A DNA stretch of 64,000 nt from Schizophyllum amplum. Its lineage: Eukaryota > Basidiomycota > Agaricomycetes > Agaricales > Schizophyllaceae. The stretch covers positions 62,001-126,000 of the forward strand of contig VDMD01000043.1 in the NCBI GenBank assembly GCA_007026445.1. Reading direction: 5' to 3'. The position numbers and the translations under genes are program-made. The notes below the pieces were generated by a model. The model did no database searches. It was not told the origin of the DNA and was given only the letters and a program-made list of their open reading frames with translations. Below, in pieces: positions 1 to 10,672 of the stretch (the first letter of the stretch is position 1; each line of letters begins with the position of its first letter).

Positions 1-282
1 CGGGAGGATCGTGTTGGAAGGACGCGGACGTGTTTTGCTGGAGAAACAGGTGCACGTCGTGCTGGAAGAACACGAATGTGCAGCAAGAAGAGCATACGAT
101 CGGAGGTGCTGCTGCGTTGACTTGTCTTGCTGGAAGCGAGTCATGTGTCGGGATGGACGACTCGGAAACGGCACGTGGTTTGCGCTGGACATCGGACGTG
201 CGTAGTGCTGAGCGATCGACGCGCGGTTGGCAGCTGTGGATAGATGGCAGTAAGGGCAAAAAGGAGATATGATAGACCGCAT

Positions 283-352
283 GCATTAAGGGGGAATCGA
301 ACCCCCGGCGGGTCGATGGCAACGACCCAGGTTACCACTACCCCATTAATGC
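283..352 (-). tRNA. tRNA-Gly (anticodon GCC)
   Basis: Read on the minus strand, the 7-bp acceptor stem GCATTAA pairs perfectly with TTAATGC. A short D arm is followed by anticodon stem GGTCG/CGACC closing the loop TTGCCAT, which places GCC at positions 34-36. The T arm is GGGGG-TTCGATT-CCCCC. There is no intron. The length is 70 nt, usual for glycine tRNAs, and CCA is not encoded, as expected in eukaryotes. It lies 113 bp upstream of, and divergent from, the ABC-F gene. Confidence 0.95.
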
Positions 353-465
353 GTGGAGGTAGGGGAGGAGCAAGAGATTGAGTCGATGTGCGCCCAGCGC
401 CACATAACGCCACATATTGCGGACTCTACGTCAGGGAAAATTGGGATCGATCGCATCTCTTGACC

Positions 466-3400
466 ATGGCACCCTCGGCGTCGAAGCAGAAGCGACTTGC
501 AGAAAAGGCGGCGAAGGGAGCGTCGAAGAAGGGCGGCGATGGGTCGACGACGGCGGTGTCGTCGACGGCGGCGTCGAGCACGGCCGTCAGCACCGCCAAC
601 AACAGCAGCGAGGACCTCTCGTCGATGGCCAAGCTGCGCGTCGCCACCGAGCGCTCCGCTGCCGGCGTCCTCGTCTCCGACCCCAAGGGCCGCGACATCA
701 AGATCGACCAGTTCACGCTCTCCTTCCACGGGCGGCTGCTCATCGAGGGCGCCGAGATCTCGCTCAACTACGGGCAGCGGTACGGTCTCCTCGGCGAGAA
801 CGGCAGCGGCAAGTCGACCTTCCTCCAGTCCATCGCCGAGCGCGATATCGAGATCCCCGACCACATCGACATCTACATCGTCAGCGGCGAGGCGGAGCCC
901 TCGGACGTCAACGCCGTCGACTTCATCGTCGCCAGCGCGAAGGCCAAGGTCGCCAGGCTCGAGGCCCGCATCGAGGAGCTCTCGATCGCCGCGGGCGACG
1001 ACGCGGGTGCGGAGATGGAGCTCGATCAGGTGTACGAGGAGCTGGAGGAGATGGACCCGAACACGTTCGAGGTGCGTGCTCGCCGTTCTTCGCATCGACC
1101 ACCGCTAACGTTCGCATCCAGGCGAAAGCGGGCTCCATCCTCCACGGTCTCGGTTTCACGCAGCAGATGATGGCGAAGCCGACGAAGGACATGTCTGGTG
1201 GTTGGCGCATGCGCGTCGCCCTCGCCCGCGCGCTCTTCATCAAGCCCCATCTCCTCCTCCTCGACGAGCCCACCAACCATCTCGATCTCGGCGCCGTCGT
1301 CTGGCTCGAGGCCTACCTCTCCACCTACAACCACATCCTTGTCATCACCTCCCACTCGCAGGTATGTCGCCGCGCGATCAGGTGGACGCGCATTACTAAT
1401 ACGCCCCTCAGGACTTTATGGACTCCGTCTGCACGAACATCATGGATCTCACCATGAAGAAGAAGCTCGTCTACTACACCGGTAACTACAGGTGCGTCCC
1501 CGGTTTCTCTTGCTCTCCCCCGTCCACCCGATCATCATGCTCTTACTAACGCACCTCTCAGCACCTACGTCAAGACCAAGGCCGAGAACGAGGTCAACCA
1601 GATGAAGGCGTACCACAAGCAGCAGGAGGAGATTGCCCACATCAAGAAGTACGTCGCCTCCTCCCATCTCTTATCCCCTTCCCTCTCGTCCTCTCCCGTC
1701 TTCCACCCGCCCTCTCCCGTCCCCCACCACCTCTGTCTCCGTCTCTCTTCACCGCCCTCTGTCTCCGTCTCTCTTCACTCCCCTTCGCGCCTTACTTCCC
1801 CGCCCCCACACCCTCACTTCTACTCACCACTAACCACCCTTCACCCCAGATTCATCGCCTCCGCGGGCACGTACGCCAACCTCGTCCGGCAGGCCAAGTC
1901 GAAGCAGAAGATCATCGACAAGATGGAGGCCGCCGGGCTGGTGGAGAAGGTGGAGGTGGGGCGGGCGTTGAGGTGCGTTGGAGGTTTTTGTTGTGATTGC
2001 GCATGGTGTGTGCGTGGCGTGTATGGCGCATGGCGTGTGCGTGGGTTAGACGATTGGTGGTGGGGCGAGGAGGGAAGTTGGTTTGGTTGGAGTGGTTTGG
2101 CGAGGAGGGAAGGCGTCGTCGGGCGAGGAGGGAAGTTGGTTAGGCGAGGAGGGAAGTTGGTTAGGCGAGGAGGGAAGTTGGAGTGGCGAGGAGGGAAGTT
2201 GGTTTGGCGAGGAGGGGAGGCGTCGTCGGGCGCGACGCGTTGCCTCTGCTGTCGATGGCGTTCCCCGTGCCGTCGATGGTGTTTCCCCGAACGCTTGAGG
2301 CGTTTCCCCGAACGCTTGAGGCGTTACCCGGACGCTTGACGCGTTTTCCCAAACGCTTGAGGCGTTACCCGGACGCTTGACGCGTTTCCCCGGACGCTTG
2401 AGGCGTTACCCGGACGCTTGACGCGTTCCCTTCATGCCGTCGAGGCGTTACCCGAACGCTTGAGGCGTTACCCGGACGCTTGACGCGTTCCCTTCATGCC
2501 GTCAAGGCGTTACCCGAACGCTTGAGGCGTTTCCCTCACCCCTCCCCCATCCCCTCCCCTTCGACTCCCTCCCCCCCTCCTTCCTTCAACTCTATAACCA
2601 ACCCCCCCTCCTTCCTTCAACTCTATAACCAACCCCTCCCCTCCCCTCCCCCCCCACTTTCTCGCCCCCTTCCGCTCGCTAACGCCCGCCCCTAGATTCA
2701 ACTTCGAAGACATCCGCCGCCTGCCGCCGCCCGTGATCGCCTTCACGGACGTCGCGTTTAGCTATTCGGGGAAGAAGGCGGATTATTTGTATCAGGGGTT
2801 GAATTTTGGGATTGAGTGAGTGGCTTTGGTCTTTTTGAGTGGCTTGGTCTTCCCCTCGCAGCATACTGTTTTTCTTTGAGATGTTCTTCATCTCCACGTT
2901 ATTCCTATCCTCGCCCTCTTCCTCCTTCCCTTCCTTCTTCCCAACTATCCTCGTCCCGTTCTCCCTCGTCCCCTTCTCCCTCGTCCCGCTTTTCCTTCTC
3001 CCTCCTTCCCTCTTCTCCTCCTTGCCTTCCTCCTTCCCTCGCCCCACCTCTCTTCCCTCACTTCCCCCTTCTCCCTCCTTCCCTCACTAACGCCCCTCCC
3101 TTCTCCACCTCTTTCTGCCCCACCAACGCCTCACCTCACTAACGCCCCCCCCCCCCCCACAGCATGGACTCGCGCGTGGCGATCCTGGGCGCGAACGGGA
3201 CGGGGAAGAGTACGCTGCTGCACCTGATCACGGGCGTGTTGCAGCCGTGCGAGGTGAGTTAGGGGTTTTTTGTGTTTTTTGGGGTGTTTTGGGGGTTTCT
3301 GTTCGCGTGTGGAGTGTTTTTTTTTCCGTTTGAGGGGCTCTGTTCGCGTGTGGAGTGTGGAAGTTGACGCAGTGTGGAGTGGCTCTGTTCGCGTGTCGAG

Positions 3401-6400
3401 TGGTGTTTTTGTCGAGTGGGGTTTTGTCAAGTGGTGTTCTGTTGGAAGGGTTTATTGATCAGATTTAGGGTTCGGTCAGCAAGCATGCGGCGCTGAAGTT
3501 GGCGAAGTATTCGCAGCATAGGTGAGTTTTCTTTTGTTTAGGTTTGGCAGGAAGGGGGAGGTGGGGGTGGGGAGCGGAGGAGGTGGGGAGCGGAGGAGGA
3601 GGTGGCGAGCGGAGGAGGTGGGGAGAGCGTTGGCGGGGAGGGTGGCGAGCGTTGGCAGAGAGGGTGGCGAGCGGAGGAGGCGGGGAGGGGGCTGGCGAGG
3701 GGTGGCGAGGGGTCGTCGGCGACGTTGTACGCCAAGAGTCGTTGTACGCCGAGGGTCGTTGTTGTGGGCGGCGGCGGCGCATGCGGAGGCGGCGGCGGCG
3801 GTGGCGACGGCGCGTTGTAAGGGCGGGTCATCGTTGTAGGCCAGGGTCGGCGTCCGAGGCAGGGGCGTCACATCGCGCTCGAGTACGGTGTACCGGCGCG
3901 TTGGAGTGTGGCGTACCGGCGCGTCCGAGAGGGCGGTACTGCGTTCGCGTTCGTTCGGCTGCGTCCCCCGACTCTTCATCTGCTGGTCCCCTGACTCTTC
4001 ATCTGCTGGTCCCCCGACTCTTCATATGCTGGTCCCCCGACTCTTCATATGCTGGTCCCCCGACTCTTCATATGCTCGTCCCGGGCGTTTCATATGCTCG
4101 TCCCCAGACCCTTCGTCCACTCGTTCCCTCGCGCTTCATATACTGACTTATTCATCCTCAGCGCGGACCAGCTGCCGTACGACCTGAGCCCGATCGAGTA
4201 CTTCCAGAACCTGTTCTCGCAGAAGTATCCGGAGAAGGACGCGATGGTGCGTGTTGTTCTCGTTGACTCGTGCCGCCTTTTTGGTTCTCGTTGCGCGTTT
4301 TGGTTCTCGTTGCGCGTTTTGGTTCTCGTGCCGCCTTTTTAGTTCTCGTTGCGCGTTTTAGTTTCCGTTGCACGTTTTGGTTCTCGTTGCGCGTTTTCCC
4401 ATTGCACGCGTACCACGGAGTATCTCCTCCTTTTTCAACCATCTCACTTTCCCGTTGACCTGGTCACTCATCCACCCTCCCCCAACCTCCCCCTTCCTCC
4501 CCCTACTTCCTCGCTCATCCTCCCTCTCCCTACTTCCACTAACCACCCTCCCCTACTTCCACTAACCACCCCCCCCCCCCCCCCCCCACCGTCATCGCTG
4601 ACCCTCCCCACCCAGGCCTGGCGCCAACAACTCGGCCGCTTCGGTCTCTCGGGCCCGCACCAGACGTCGCCGATCCGGCAGCTGTCGGACGGGTTGCGGA
4701 ACCGGGTGGTGTTTGCGCAGCTGTCGATGGAGCATCCGCATATTTTGTTGTTGGGTGAGTGCGAGTGGTTTGCGTTGCGAGGTTGCGGAGCGAGTTGTTT
4801 GCGTTGCGAGAGTGCAGAGCGAGTTGTTTGCGTTGCGAGAGTGCGAGTTGTTGCGTTGTGAGGTTGCGGAGCGAGTTGTGTTGCGAGTTGTTTGCGTTGC
4901 GAGAGTGCGAGTTGTTTGCGTTGCGAGAGTGCGGAGCGAGTTGTTGCGAGGTTGCGGAGAAGTGTGTTTCTTGTTGTTATTATTTTGGGGAGGGGGGAAA
5001 GTTGTTATTATTTTGAGGAGGGGGGAAAGGAGGGGTTGGGATGGGGGAGGGGAAGGGGGATCGGCGGTGTCCGTCGCGAGACGCTACTCGTCGCGGGTTT
5101 ACGGATGGGCGGTGTCGCTCGTAACGGAACGCGCTCGTCGTTCGTAACGGAACATCCTCGTCGCTCGTAACGGAACGCGCTCGTCGCTCGTAAGGGGTGG
5201 GCGGTGTCGCCGTCATGGTGGTCTTCGGGGCGTCGCCGCCGCGCGTGCGGCCGAGACGATGGAGTCGGCGTGCTAGGCGGCGGCGTCGTGCTAGGCGGCG
5301 TCGTCGTGCCAGGCGGCGTCGTGCTAGGCGGCGGCGTCGTGCTAGGCGGCGGCGTCGTGCTAGGCGGTGTCGTCGTGCTAGGCGGCGTCGTCGTGCTAGG
5401 CGGCGTTGTCGTGCTGGGCGGCGTCGTCGTGCTAGGCGACGTCGTCATGCTAGGCGGCATCGCGGGATGCACCACACATGAATACTAACCCCGACCCCTC
5501 CCCCCCTCAGACGAGCCGACGAACCACTTGGACATGGAGTCCATCGACGCTCTCGCGAGCGCGATCAAGGAGTTTGAGGGCGGGGTGGTGATTGTGTCGC
5601 ACGATTTCCGTGAGTGTTGTATCTTTTCGCGCGTGGGAGGTCGCGTCCGTCGTATACGCTCCGGGTCTGCGTCCGTCGTACACGCTCCGGGTTTGCGTCC
5701 GTCGTATACGCTCCGGGTTTGCGTCCGTCGTATACGCTCCGGGTTTGCGTCCGTCGTATACGCTCCGGGTTTGCGTCGCGTTGACCTGGCCTTTGCCGTA
5801 TCCGCCCGGCGGTCCCAGTAGTGGACAAGTTTGGTCACGCCTAACGCGCTTTACCTTCGCCTTCGTCGCTGTCTTCACTCAGCACACTAACCATCCCCCC
5901 CCCCCCCCCCCTCAGGTCTTATCTCGCAAGTCGCCGAGGAGCTGTGGGAGGTGAAGGACCGGGCGATCCGCAACCTGACGAAGGAGGATATCTCGATCGT
6001 GGACTATAAGAGGATCTTGATGAAAGACAGTGAGTGTCGGGTTTTGTTTGGTCGTGTTGGTCTTGTTGGTCTGGTGTTGGGTAGAGTGAGTGGGTGTTGG
6101 TTGTGGTGCGGGCCGAAGGAGGGGGGGGGGGGGGGGGCTGTCCATGTCGCGTTGGTTGTTCCTGCCGCGCTGGTTGTTCACGGCGCGCTGGTTGTTCACG
6201 GCGCGCTGGGTGTTCTCGACGCACTCGATGTGCTCGACGCACTCGATGTGCTCGCCGCGCTGGTTGTTCATGTCGTGCTGGGTGTTCATGTCGTGCTGGT
6301 TGTTCTGGCCGCGCGACTATCCACACCACCCAGGCAGTCGCGCCCGCGGTACATACCTGATGCTGACGACGCACTCTTTTCCCCAGGTCAAGCATCCCTC

Positions 6401-6436
6401 GAGAAGGCGAAGCTGTTCTCGAAGACGAGCAGTTAA
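466..6436 (+). CDS. ARB1: ABC-F ATPase, ARB1/ABCF2-type ribosome biogenesis factor
   Basis: Exons: 466-1071, 1122-1361, 1412-1491, 1562-1648, 1850-1972, 2696-2815, 3163-3253, 3469-3521, 4162-4246, 4616-4754, 5511-5609, 5916-6029, 6387-6436. All are bounded by GT-AG and the model gives 628 aa, close to yeast Arb1 and human ABCF2. It is a cytosolic/nuclear soluble ATPase with twin cassettes and no membrane segments. NBD1 has Walker A GENGSGKS (about 110-117), signature MSGGW (226-230), Walker B LLLLDEP and switch His in TSHS. NBD2 has Walker A GANGTGKS (428-435), signature LSDGL (518-522), Walker B LLLDEP and VSHDF. The N-terminus is a Lys/Ala/Ser-rich low-complexity tail. Known family role: 40S/60S ribosome subunit maturation and export. 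The NBD2 signature has Leu where Gln is usual. Introns 5-12 are unusually long and each is filled by its own minisatellite; introns 1-3 are 50-70 bp. The first ATG has a favourable CACC-like context (GACCATGG). Confidence 0.95.
2064..2533. repeat. Two minisatellites in ARB1 intron 5
   Basis: Intron 5 (1973-2695) holds about six copies of a unit like gcgaggagggaagttgg (2064-2220). A different array of about twelve ~20-bp units like ttacccggacgcttgaggcg follows (about 2270-2533). A pyrimidine-rich stretch then leads to the acceptor. Confidence 0.9.
3296..3420. repeat. Minisatellite in ARB1 intron 7
   Basis: Three or four degenerate copies of a unit like tctgttcgcgtgtggagtg lie inside the 215-bp intron 3254-3468. 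Confidence 0.75.
3966..4140. repeat. ~23-bp minisatellite in ARB1 intron 8
   Basis: About six head-to-tail copies of a unit beginning cgactcttcatctgctggtc lie near the 3' end of intron 8 (3522-4161), with the last copies degraded. The first part of the intron is a G-rich gcgagcggaggagg-type array (about 3560-3720). Confidence 0.9.
4268..4395. repeat. Minisatellite in ARB1 intron 9
   Basis: About six units of the form ggttctcgttgcgcgttttg alternate with a variant containing gtgccgccttttt, inside intron 4247-4615. Confidence 0.85.
4760..5465. repeat. Three successive minisatellites in ARB1 intron 10
   Basis: Intron 10 (4755-5510) contains a gttgcgagagtgcgagttgt array (about 4770-4960). A ~25-bp array containing cgtaacggaacgcgctcgtc follows (about 5118-5195). 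The last array is a ~18-bp ggcgtcgtgctaggcgg array with about eleven copies (5268-5465). The three unit sequences are unrelated. Confidence 0.9.
5640..5778. repeat. ~26-bp minisatellite in ARB1 intron 11
   Basis: Five to six nearly perfect units containing tccgtcgtatacgctccggg run head to tail inside intron 5610-5915. Confidence 0.92.
6145..6310. repeat. Minisatellite in ARB1 intron 12
   Basis: Units of the form cgcgctggttgttca(c/t) mix with a ctcgacgcactcgatgtg variant in the last intron (6030-6386). Confidence 0.8.
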
Positions 6437-7269
6437 GCGACTCGACGATGGCATCCGGGACTCGACGACGACGATGGCGTTCGGGGACTCGACGACGGCG
6501 TGCGGGGACTCGACGACGGAGACGGCATTCGGGGACTCGGCGACGGAGACGGCATTCGGGGACTTGGCGACGACGGGGTGTCCGGGGAGTCGGAGTCGGC
6601 GCCCTCCCTTCAAAAGACTCTAGAGGCGGGGCGATCGCGAACCCGCCAACGATGTATGTACACAAGAACGAGCTGTTGTAGTACCTGTAGCGAGTAGCCC
6701 CACATGCTATAGTAGACCATGTATCGATTCACTCATCCGTTGTTTTCTTCCTGTTGTCTTACGACGCGTGCCCTCTAGCAAGACGGGTGTTGAGCTTTCC
6801 GCAGCGCCATCGCCTGTCCTCGCGCCGGCCTTCTCGAAGAGTCTGGTGATATGATTTCGCTAGCGTTCACTTCGGTGCAGTAATCATAAGATGATTCTCG
6901 CTGTTCACCGACACCACTTATGAATGAGGCTGAACGTCGACACCGTTGAAGCGAGGAGATAGGCTCAGCCTCACTTGTTTGAACTTCGTAGGCGCTCACC
7001 GGCCCGGCGATTCCGAACCGCCTCGCTTTGTGTTCGCTTCCGAGTCCTCGCTTCTTCCTTGAAACCTTCATGTTGATCTTGCTGCGTCCCGTACTCACGA
7101 GCACACGCCTGTCTGCTTATCTCTTATAGCATCTGAACAACAAATCAGTACCGCCCCCGCGATCTTTGCCGCTTCTCTGACTTGGGCGACATCTCTTGAC
7201 GCGAATTCGCCATTTATGAGCCCTGTCGGTCCCATAGCGTCTATCCAACGCTAAGAAAGGACTTCTCAG
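6437..7269. other. Intergenic: ARB1 3' side and upstream side of the coiled-coil gene
   Basis: Immediately after the ARB1 stop there is another tandem array (about 6440-6575) of units like gggactcgacgacggcgt, probably in the 3' UTR. The rest, to 7269, shows no convincing gene. A minus-strand open stretch at 6775-7071 has mixed codon usage and no recognisable domain. Confidence 0.6.
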
Positions 7270-7321
7270 GTGCGTGTGCCGTGCTAGACTAGCGTATGTA
7301 TGCTTAAATCCTCCTTTCAGT

Positions 7322-9913
7322 ATGCAGAACTCAGAGGGATCCCCTCACTCGGCCAACATCCCTACGTCCGTCCTCGAGTACTATCGGCAGCTCCCCGCCA
7401 GCGTCTTCAGATACGGCACCTCCTCACGAGGGATTCCAAATGTCTCCCCACCTACGAACTACGCATATAATACGATTGGGCCCCCGTCTGCTTCTCCCGC
7501 CAACCACCGATCACCGTACTCCAACGCGCATGACCCCTTCCCACCACAATCCATCCCCACGCCGTCCCACGTGCTGTTGCCTACTATGCATTCCACCCAA
7601 TCTACGAATCCTCCTTCGAACCTAGACGCACAAGCGCGCTTGCGCCTTGATGCCGCGCTCGGCGACGTCGTGCGTCCCTACAAGGAGGACATCGCCCGGC
7701 TTCAAGCCGAGAGAGATAGCGCCGTCGCGCGCGTCGGGCAGGTCGGCGAGGCGGCGCTCGCAAAAATCAGGTCACTGGGTGAGCGTTACAAGATTCTGCA
7801 TGGCGAGAATGGGGCCCTGCATGGCGAGAACGGGGCTCTGCGCCGCGAGATCGGTCCTCTGCGCCGCGAGATCGGTCCTCTGCGCGCCGAGGTCGGTCCT
7901 CTGCGCGCCGAGGTCGGTCCTCTGCGCGGCGAGATTGCCTCTCTGCGACGGGAAAAAGACGCCGTGCACACTGAGAACGACATGCTCCGTCGTAGCAACG
8001 AAGGCATGCGGTCGGAGCTCGCTACCACTCGTACTCGAATTGATGCCGCCGTCAAGGACCGTGCCGCTGCCGTCAATGACCGTGCCGCTGCCGTCAAGGA
8101 TCGTGCCGCTGCCGTCGAGGAGCGCGATGCTGCCGTCGAGGAGCGCGAGACCGCCGTCGAGGAACTCAGCCAGGCACGCACGTCCATCGAGGAGGCTCAG
8201 GCGATCAAGGAGGAGGCTCGGGCGATCAAGGAGGAGGCTCAGGCGATCAAGGAGGAGGCTCGCACATCCGCCGAGGGAGCGCGGGCGACCAAGGAGACGT
8301 TTCTGCGCTCAATGAACCCGGCGGTGCGGCAGGTGTTCTCCACGAATGAGCACCCCAGCGCTGCCAATAAGAAGCTCGCGGATGAACTACGGGTGCTCAG
8401 CGCGGACGAGGCACGGGTGCTTAGCGCGGCACCTGTCGTACCAGACCAGCAGTCGCCCGTCGTACCCGACCACCAGCCGCCCGTCGTATTCGACCAGCGG
8501 GCGCCCGTCGTACCCTGTCGAGGGAATGTCGTCAAGCGGGAGATGGACACCGCGCCGATCCTACAGCCTAGGCATGACCGGAGCGTGGTTCGCCTCGCCA
8601 GTAGTGATGCGCAATGCCGCGGGTCGTCATCCGTCGAAGCGTCGTCGTCGTTGCCTCCCAAAGCGTCGTCGTCGTCTTCCTTCGAAGCGTCGTCATCCGT
8701 CAAAGCAGAAGACGACGCGGGCCAGCCTCTCGTCGGCGTAGACCAGCCTCGCGCCGACGTAGACCAGCCTCGCGTCGGCGCCGACCAGCCTCGCGACAAC
8801 GTCGATCAGCCTCGCGACAGCGCCGACCAGCCTCGCGCCGACGTAGACCAGCCTCGCGTCGATGCCCACCAGCCTCGCGTCGACAGAGACCAGCCTCGCG
8901 ACAACGTCGATCAACCTCGCGATGCCCTCAATCCACCATACAACGACGCCGACCGGTCGCTCGATGTTCCTCGCCCATCTTGCGGGGTCGGGGAGGACTG
9001 CGCTATCTACGGCCGACATGGCAGGATCCAGGCAGAACCCGTCATCGAGCAGGAACCCGTCCTCGAGAAGGAATCCGTCGTCGAGAAGGAATCCGTCGTC
9101 GAGAAGGAATCCGTCATCGAGCGGGAGACACTAGCGAGTATGAAGATCGACAATGCAAAATGGAGGCACGCCTGCTTGCAAGGGTACACGTTACGCGTCC
9201 GGCTCGCCGCAGAGGTGCGCGAGCTACAGTTGGAGGTGCGACAGCTGCGGGGCCTCGAGATTGAACCACAAGGTGAGTAAAGATATGTATTCCTTTGTCG
9301 TTCTCCGGACTCTGGCTTCATATTCTTCGCCTCGCGTCCTCTTTGGTGACTAACCCGATTAATAGGCATTTCCGTAGTCGACACGTACGCTCAACACAGA
9401 CCGCCCGGTAGCGCCACTGCGGGGATTGACTCAGAACATCGGCTACTTGCAACCGCGTCCTCGTCATGCAAGACCGCCGCAGTGACTCGAGAAGCCGACT
9501 CGCCCTCCAATGTACAAGCTTCCGACACGATTTCTAGATCGCCTTCGGCGTTGTCGCGCCCGTCTCTCACGACCGTCCACTCGACTGGGGGACTCGTGCG
9601 TTCATCACCGTCTGGGCTTTCTATGCCGCTCGCTCGTTCGTCTGTTATAGGCGCTGGCCCGTCAACAGTCATCGGCGTTTCTTCCGCCACTTCATTGTAT
9701 CTGCATGAAGACTCACTCCGGCGTGAGAGGACGTCGCGACACGTGGTTCTAGTACAACATGCGAACGCGCTGGCGCGTCCGCGCAAAAGAGCGAGGGCGT
9801 GTCACGACGAGGAGGTGCGCGCGGCGTCACCGCTGCTTCAAGAGGAGGCGGCGATGGGAGACGAGGCGTCATCGTCGAAGAGACGGCGAAGCTCGAGCGA
9901 GGTTATGGTGTGA
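7322..9913 (+). CDS. Coiled-coil heptad-repeat protein with C-terminal nuclear localisation signals
   Basis: Exons 7322-9272 and 9366-9913 (phase-1 GT-AG intron) give 832 aa; I do not recognise the family. A probable 5' UTR intron (7270-7320, ending CTCCTTTCAG) lies directly before the start ATG. After a Ser/Pro/Asn-rich head (1-110), residues about 110-350 are an almost continuous coiled coil made of internal repeats: GPLRREI heptads, an AAVKDR octad series and AIKEEAQ heptads. Residues about 469-540 are nine DQPR-x-x-x heptads, and about 575-600 are EKESVV repeats. The second exon ends with PRKRARA and SSKRRRSSS, good nuclear localisation signals. A scaffold or chromatin-associated role is only a guess from composition. 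Nearly all repeats are 21-24 bp in DNA, so the coiled coil appears to have grown by tandem duplication. Confidence 0.8.
8720..8935 (+). repeat. 21-bp in-frame array encoding DQPR heptads
   Basis: Nine units of 21 bp, each encoding (D/H)QPR plus three variable residues. The period is a multiple of three, so the frame is kept. Confidence 0.9.
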
Positions 9914-10672
9914 CGTCTGCATGGGTGGCTCAGTTTGAGCGTGATGGCGGCGAGCAGGTGGAGCAATGCCAGCCTCCTTCTGCGCGCGAGAACGGATGCA
10001 GTGAAGCATGCATGAGGTGTACGTCGATTTTTTGAGTATCGCATGCTTGTATATGTTCTCTCTGATCGTCTATTTCAACACGCCTTTGTGTCTCGGGGAA
10101 TATATTCGTCGCTTGCATCCGGTCACCGAGTCCTGCACCTCTCTATGCCGAGTCTTGCACCTCTCTGTGCCGCGTCCTGCGCCTCTCTAGGCCGCATTCT
10201 GCACCTCTCTATGCCGCGTCAGGCAAGGTCACAACTGCATGAGTTTGTCCGCTCTTGCGACTCCCAGCAAGTGTTCGCGTGCGCGTCCTAGGCTAGCAGC
10301 ACAGAGGAAGAACCTCGTCGTTCTTCTAGACTCGTTACGAGATTGAGTGGCCATTGGCGATTCGGCGCTGGGTTTTAGTTTGGTCCTGGTTTGGTCGGCC
10401 CAGTCGATGTCCAGCTTGCTGCCTTCGGGAAGGCGAGGAGCGACTGCCCTTCAGCGTTTAAGAAGAAGTGATGTTATCTGGCACAGCTAGCCACCCTCAG
10501 TACACTCAGGCACCTCCATCAGCATCACAGCGCATCTCCAAATCACAGCCCCAGCGTCAAAGTTGGACTTCGGAGCCGAGGTCATGTGATATGGCGACGA
10601 TTTAGTAATCGGCGGTTCCGACGCCGCTTTAGCCAGCCCGGTGCCGCATGTCCATTGTCTGCACCGGCCGCG
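9914..10672. other. Intergenic with 22-bp repeat and F-box promoter block
   Basis: At 10130-10220 there are about four copies of a 22-bp unit like tcctgcacctctctatgccg. At about 10558-10595 lies the sequence element shared upstream of the F-box genes (ttggacttcggagccgaggt followed by catgtgat). Nothing else is recognised. Confidence 0.6.

Noticed and set aside
5008..5475. Thr/Pro-repeat open frame on the minus strand (TTPPSTTT)
   Set aside because: It is a translation of the ggcgtcgtgctaggcgg minisatellite within ARB1 intron 10. There is no start context and it is antisense to a well-supported gene.
6775..7104. Minus-strand frame of about 100 codons
   Set aside because: It begins with a non-ATG codon, has no recognisable domain, and overlaps the likely promoter region of the coiled-coil gene.
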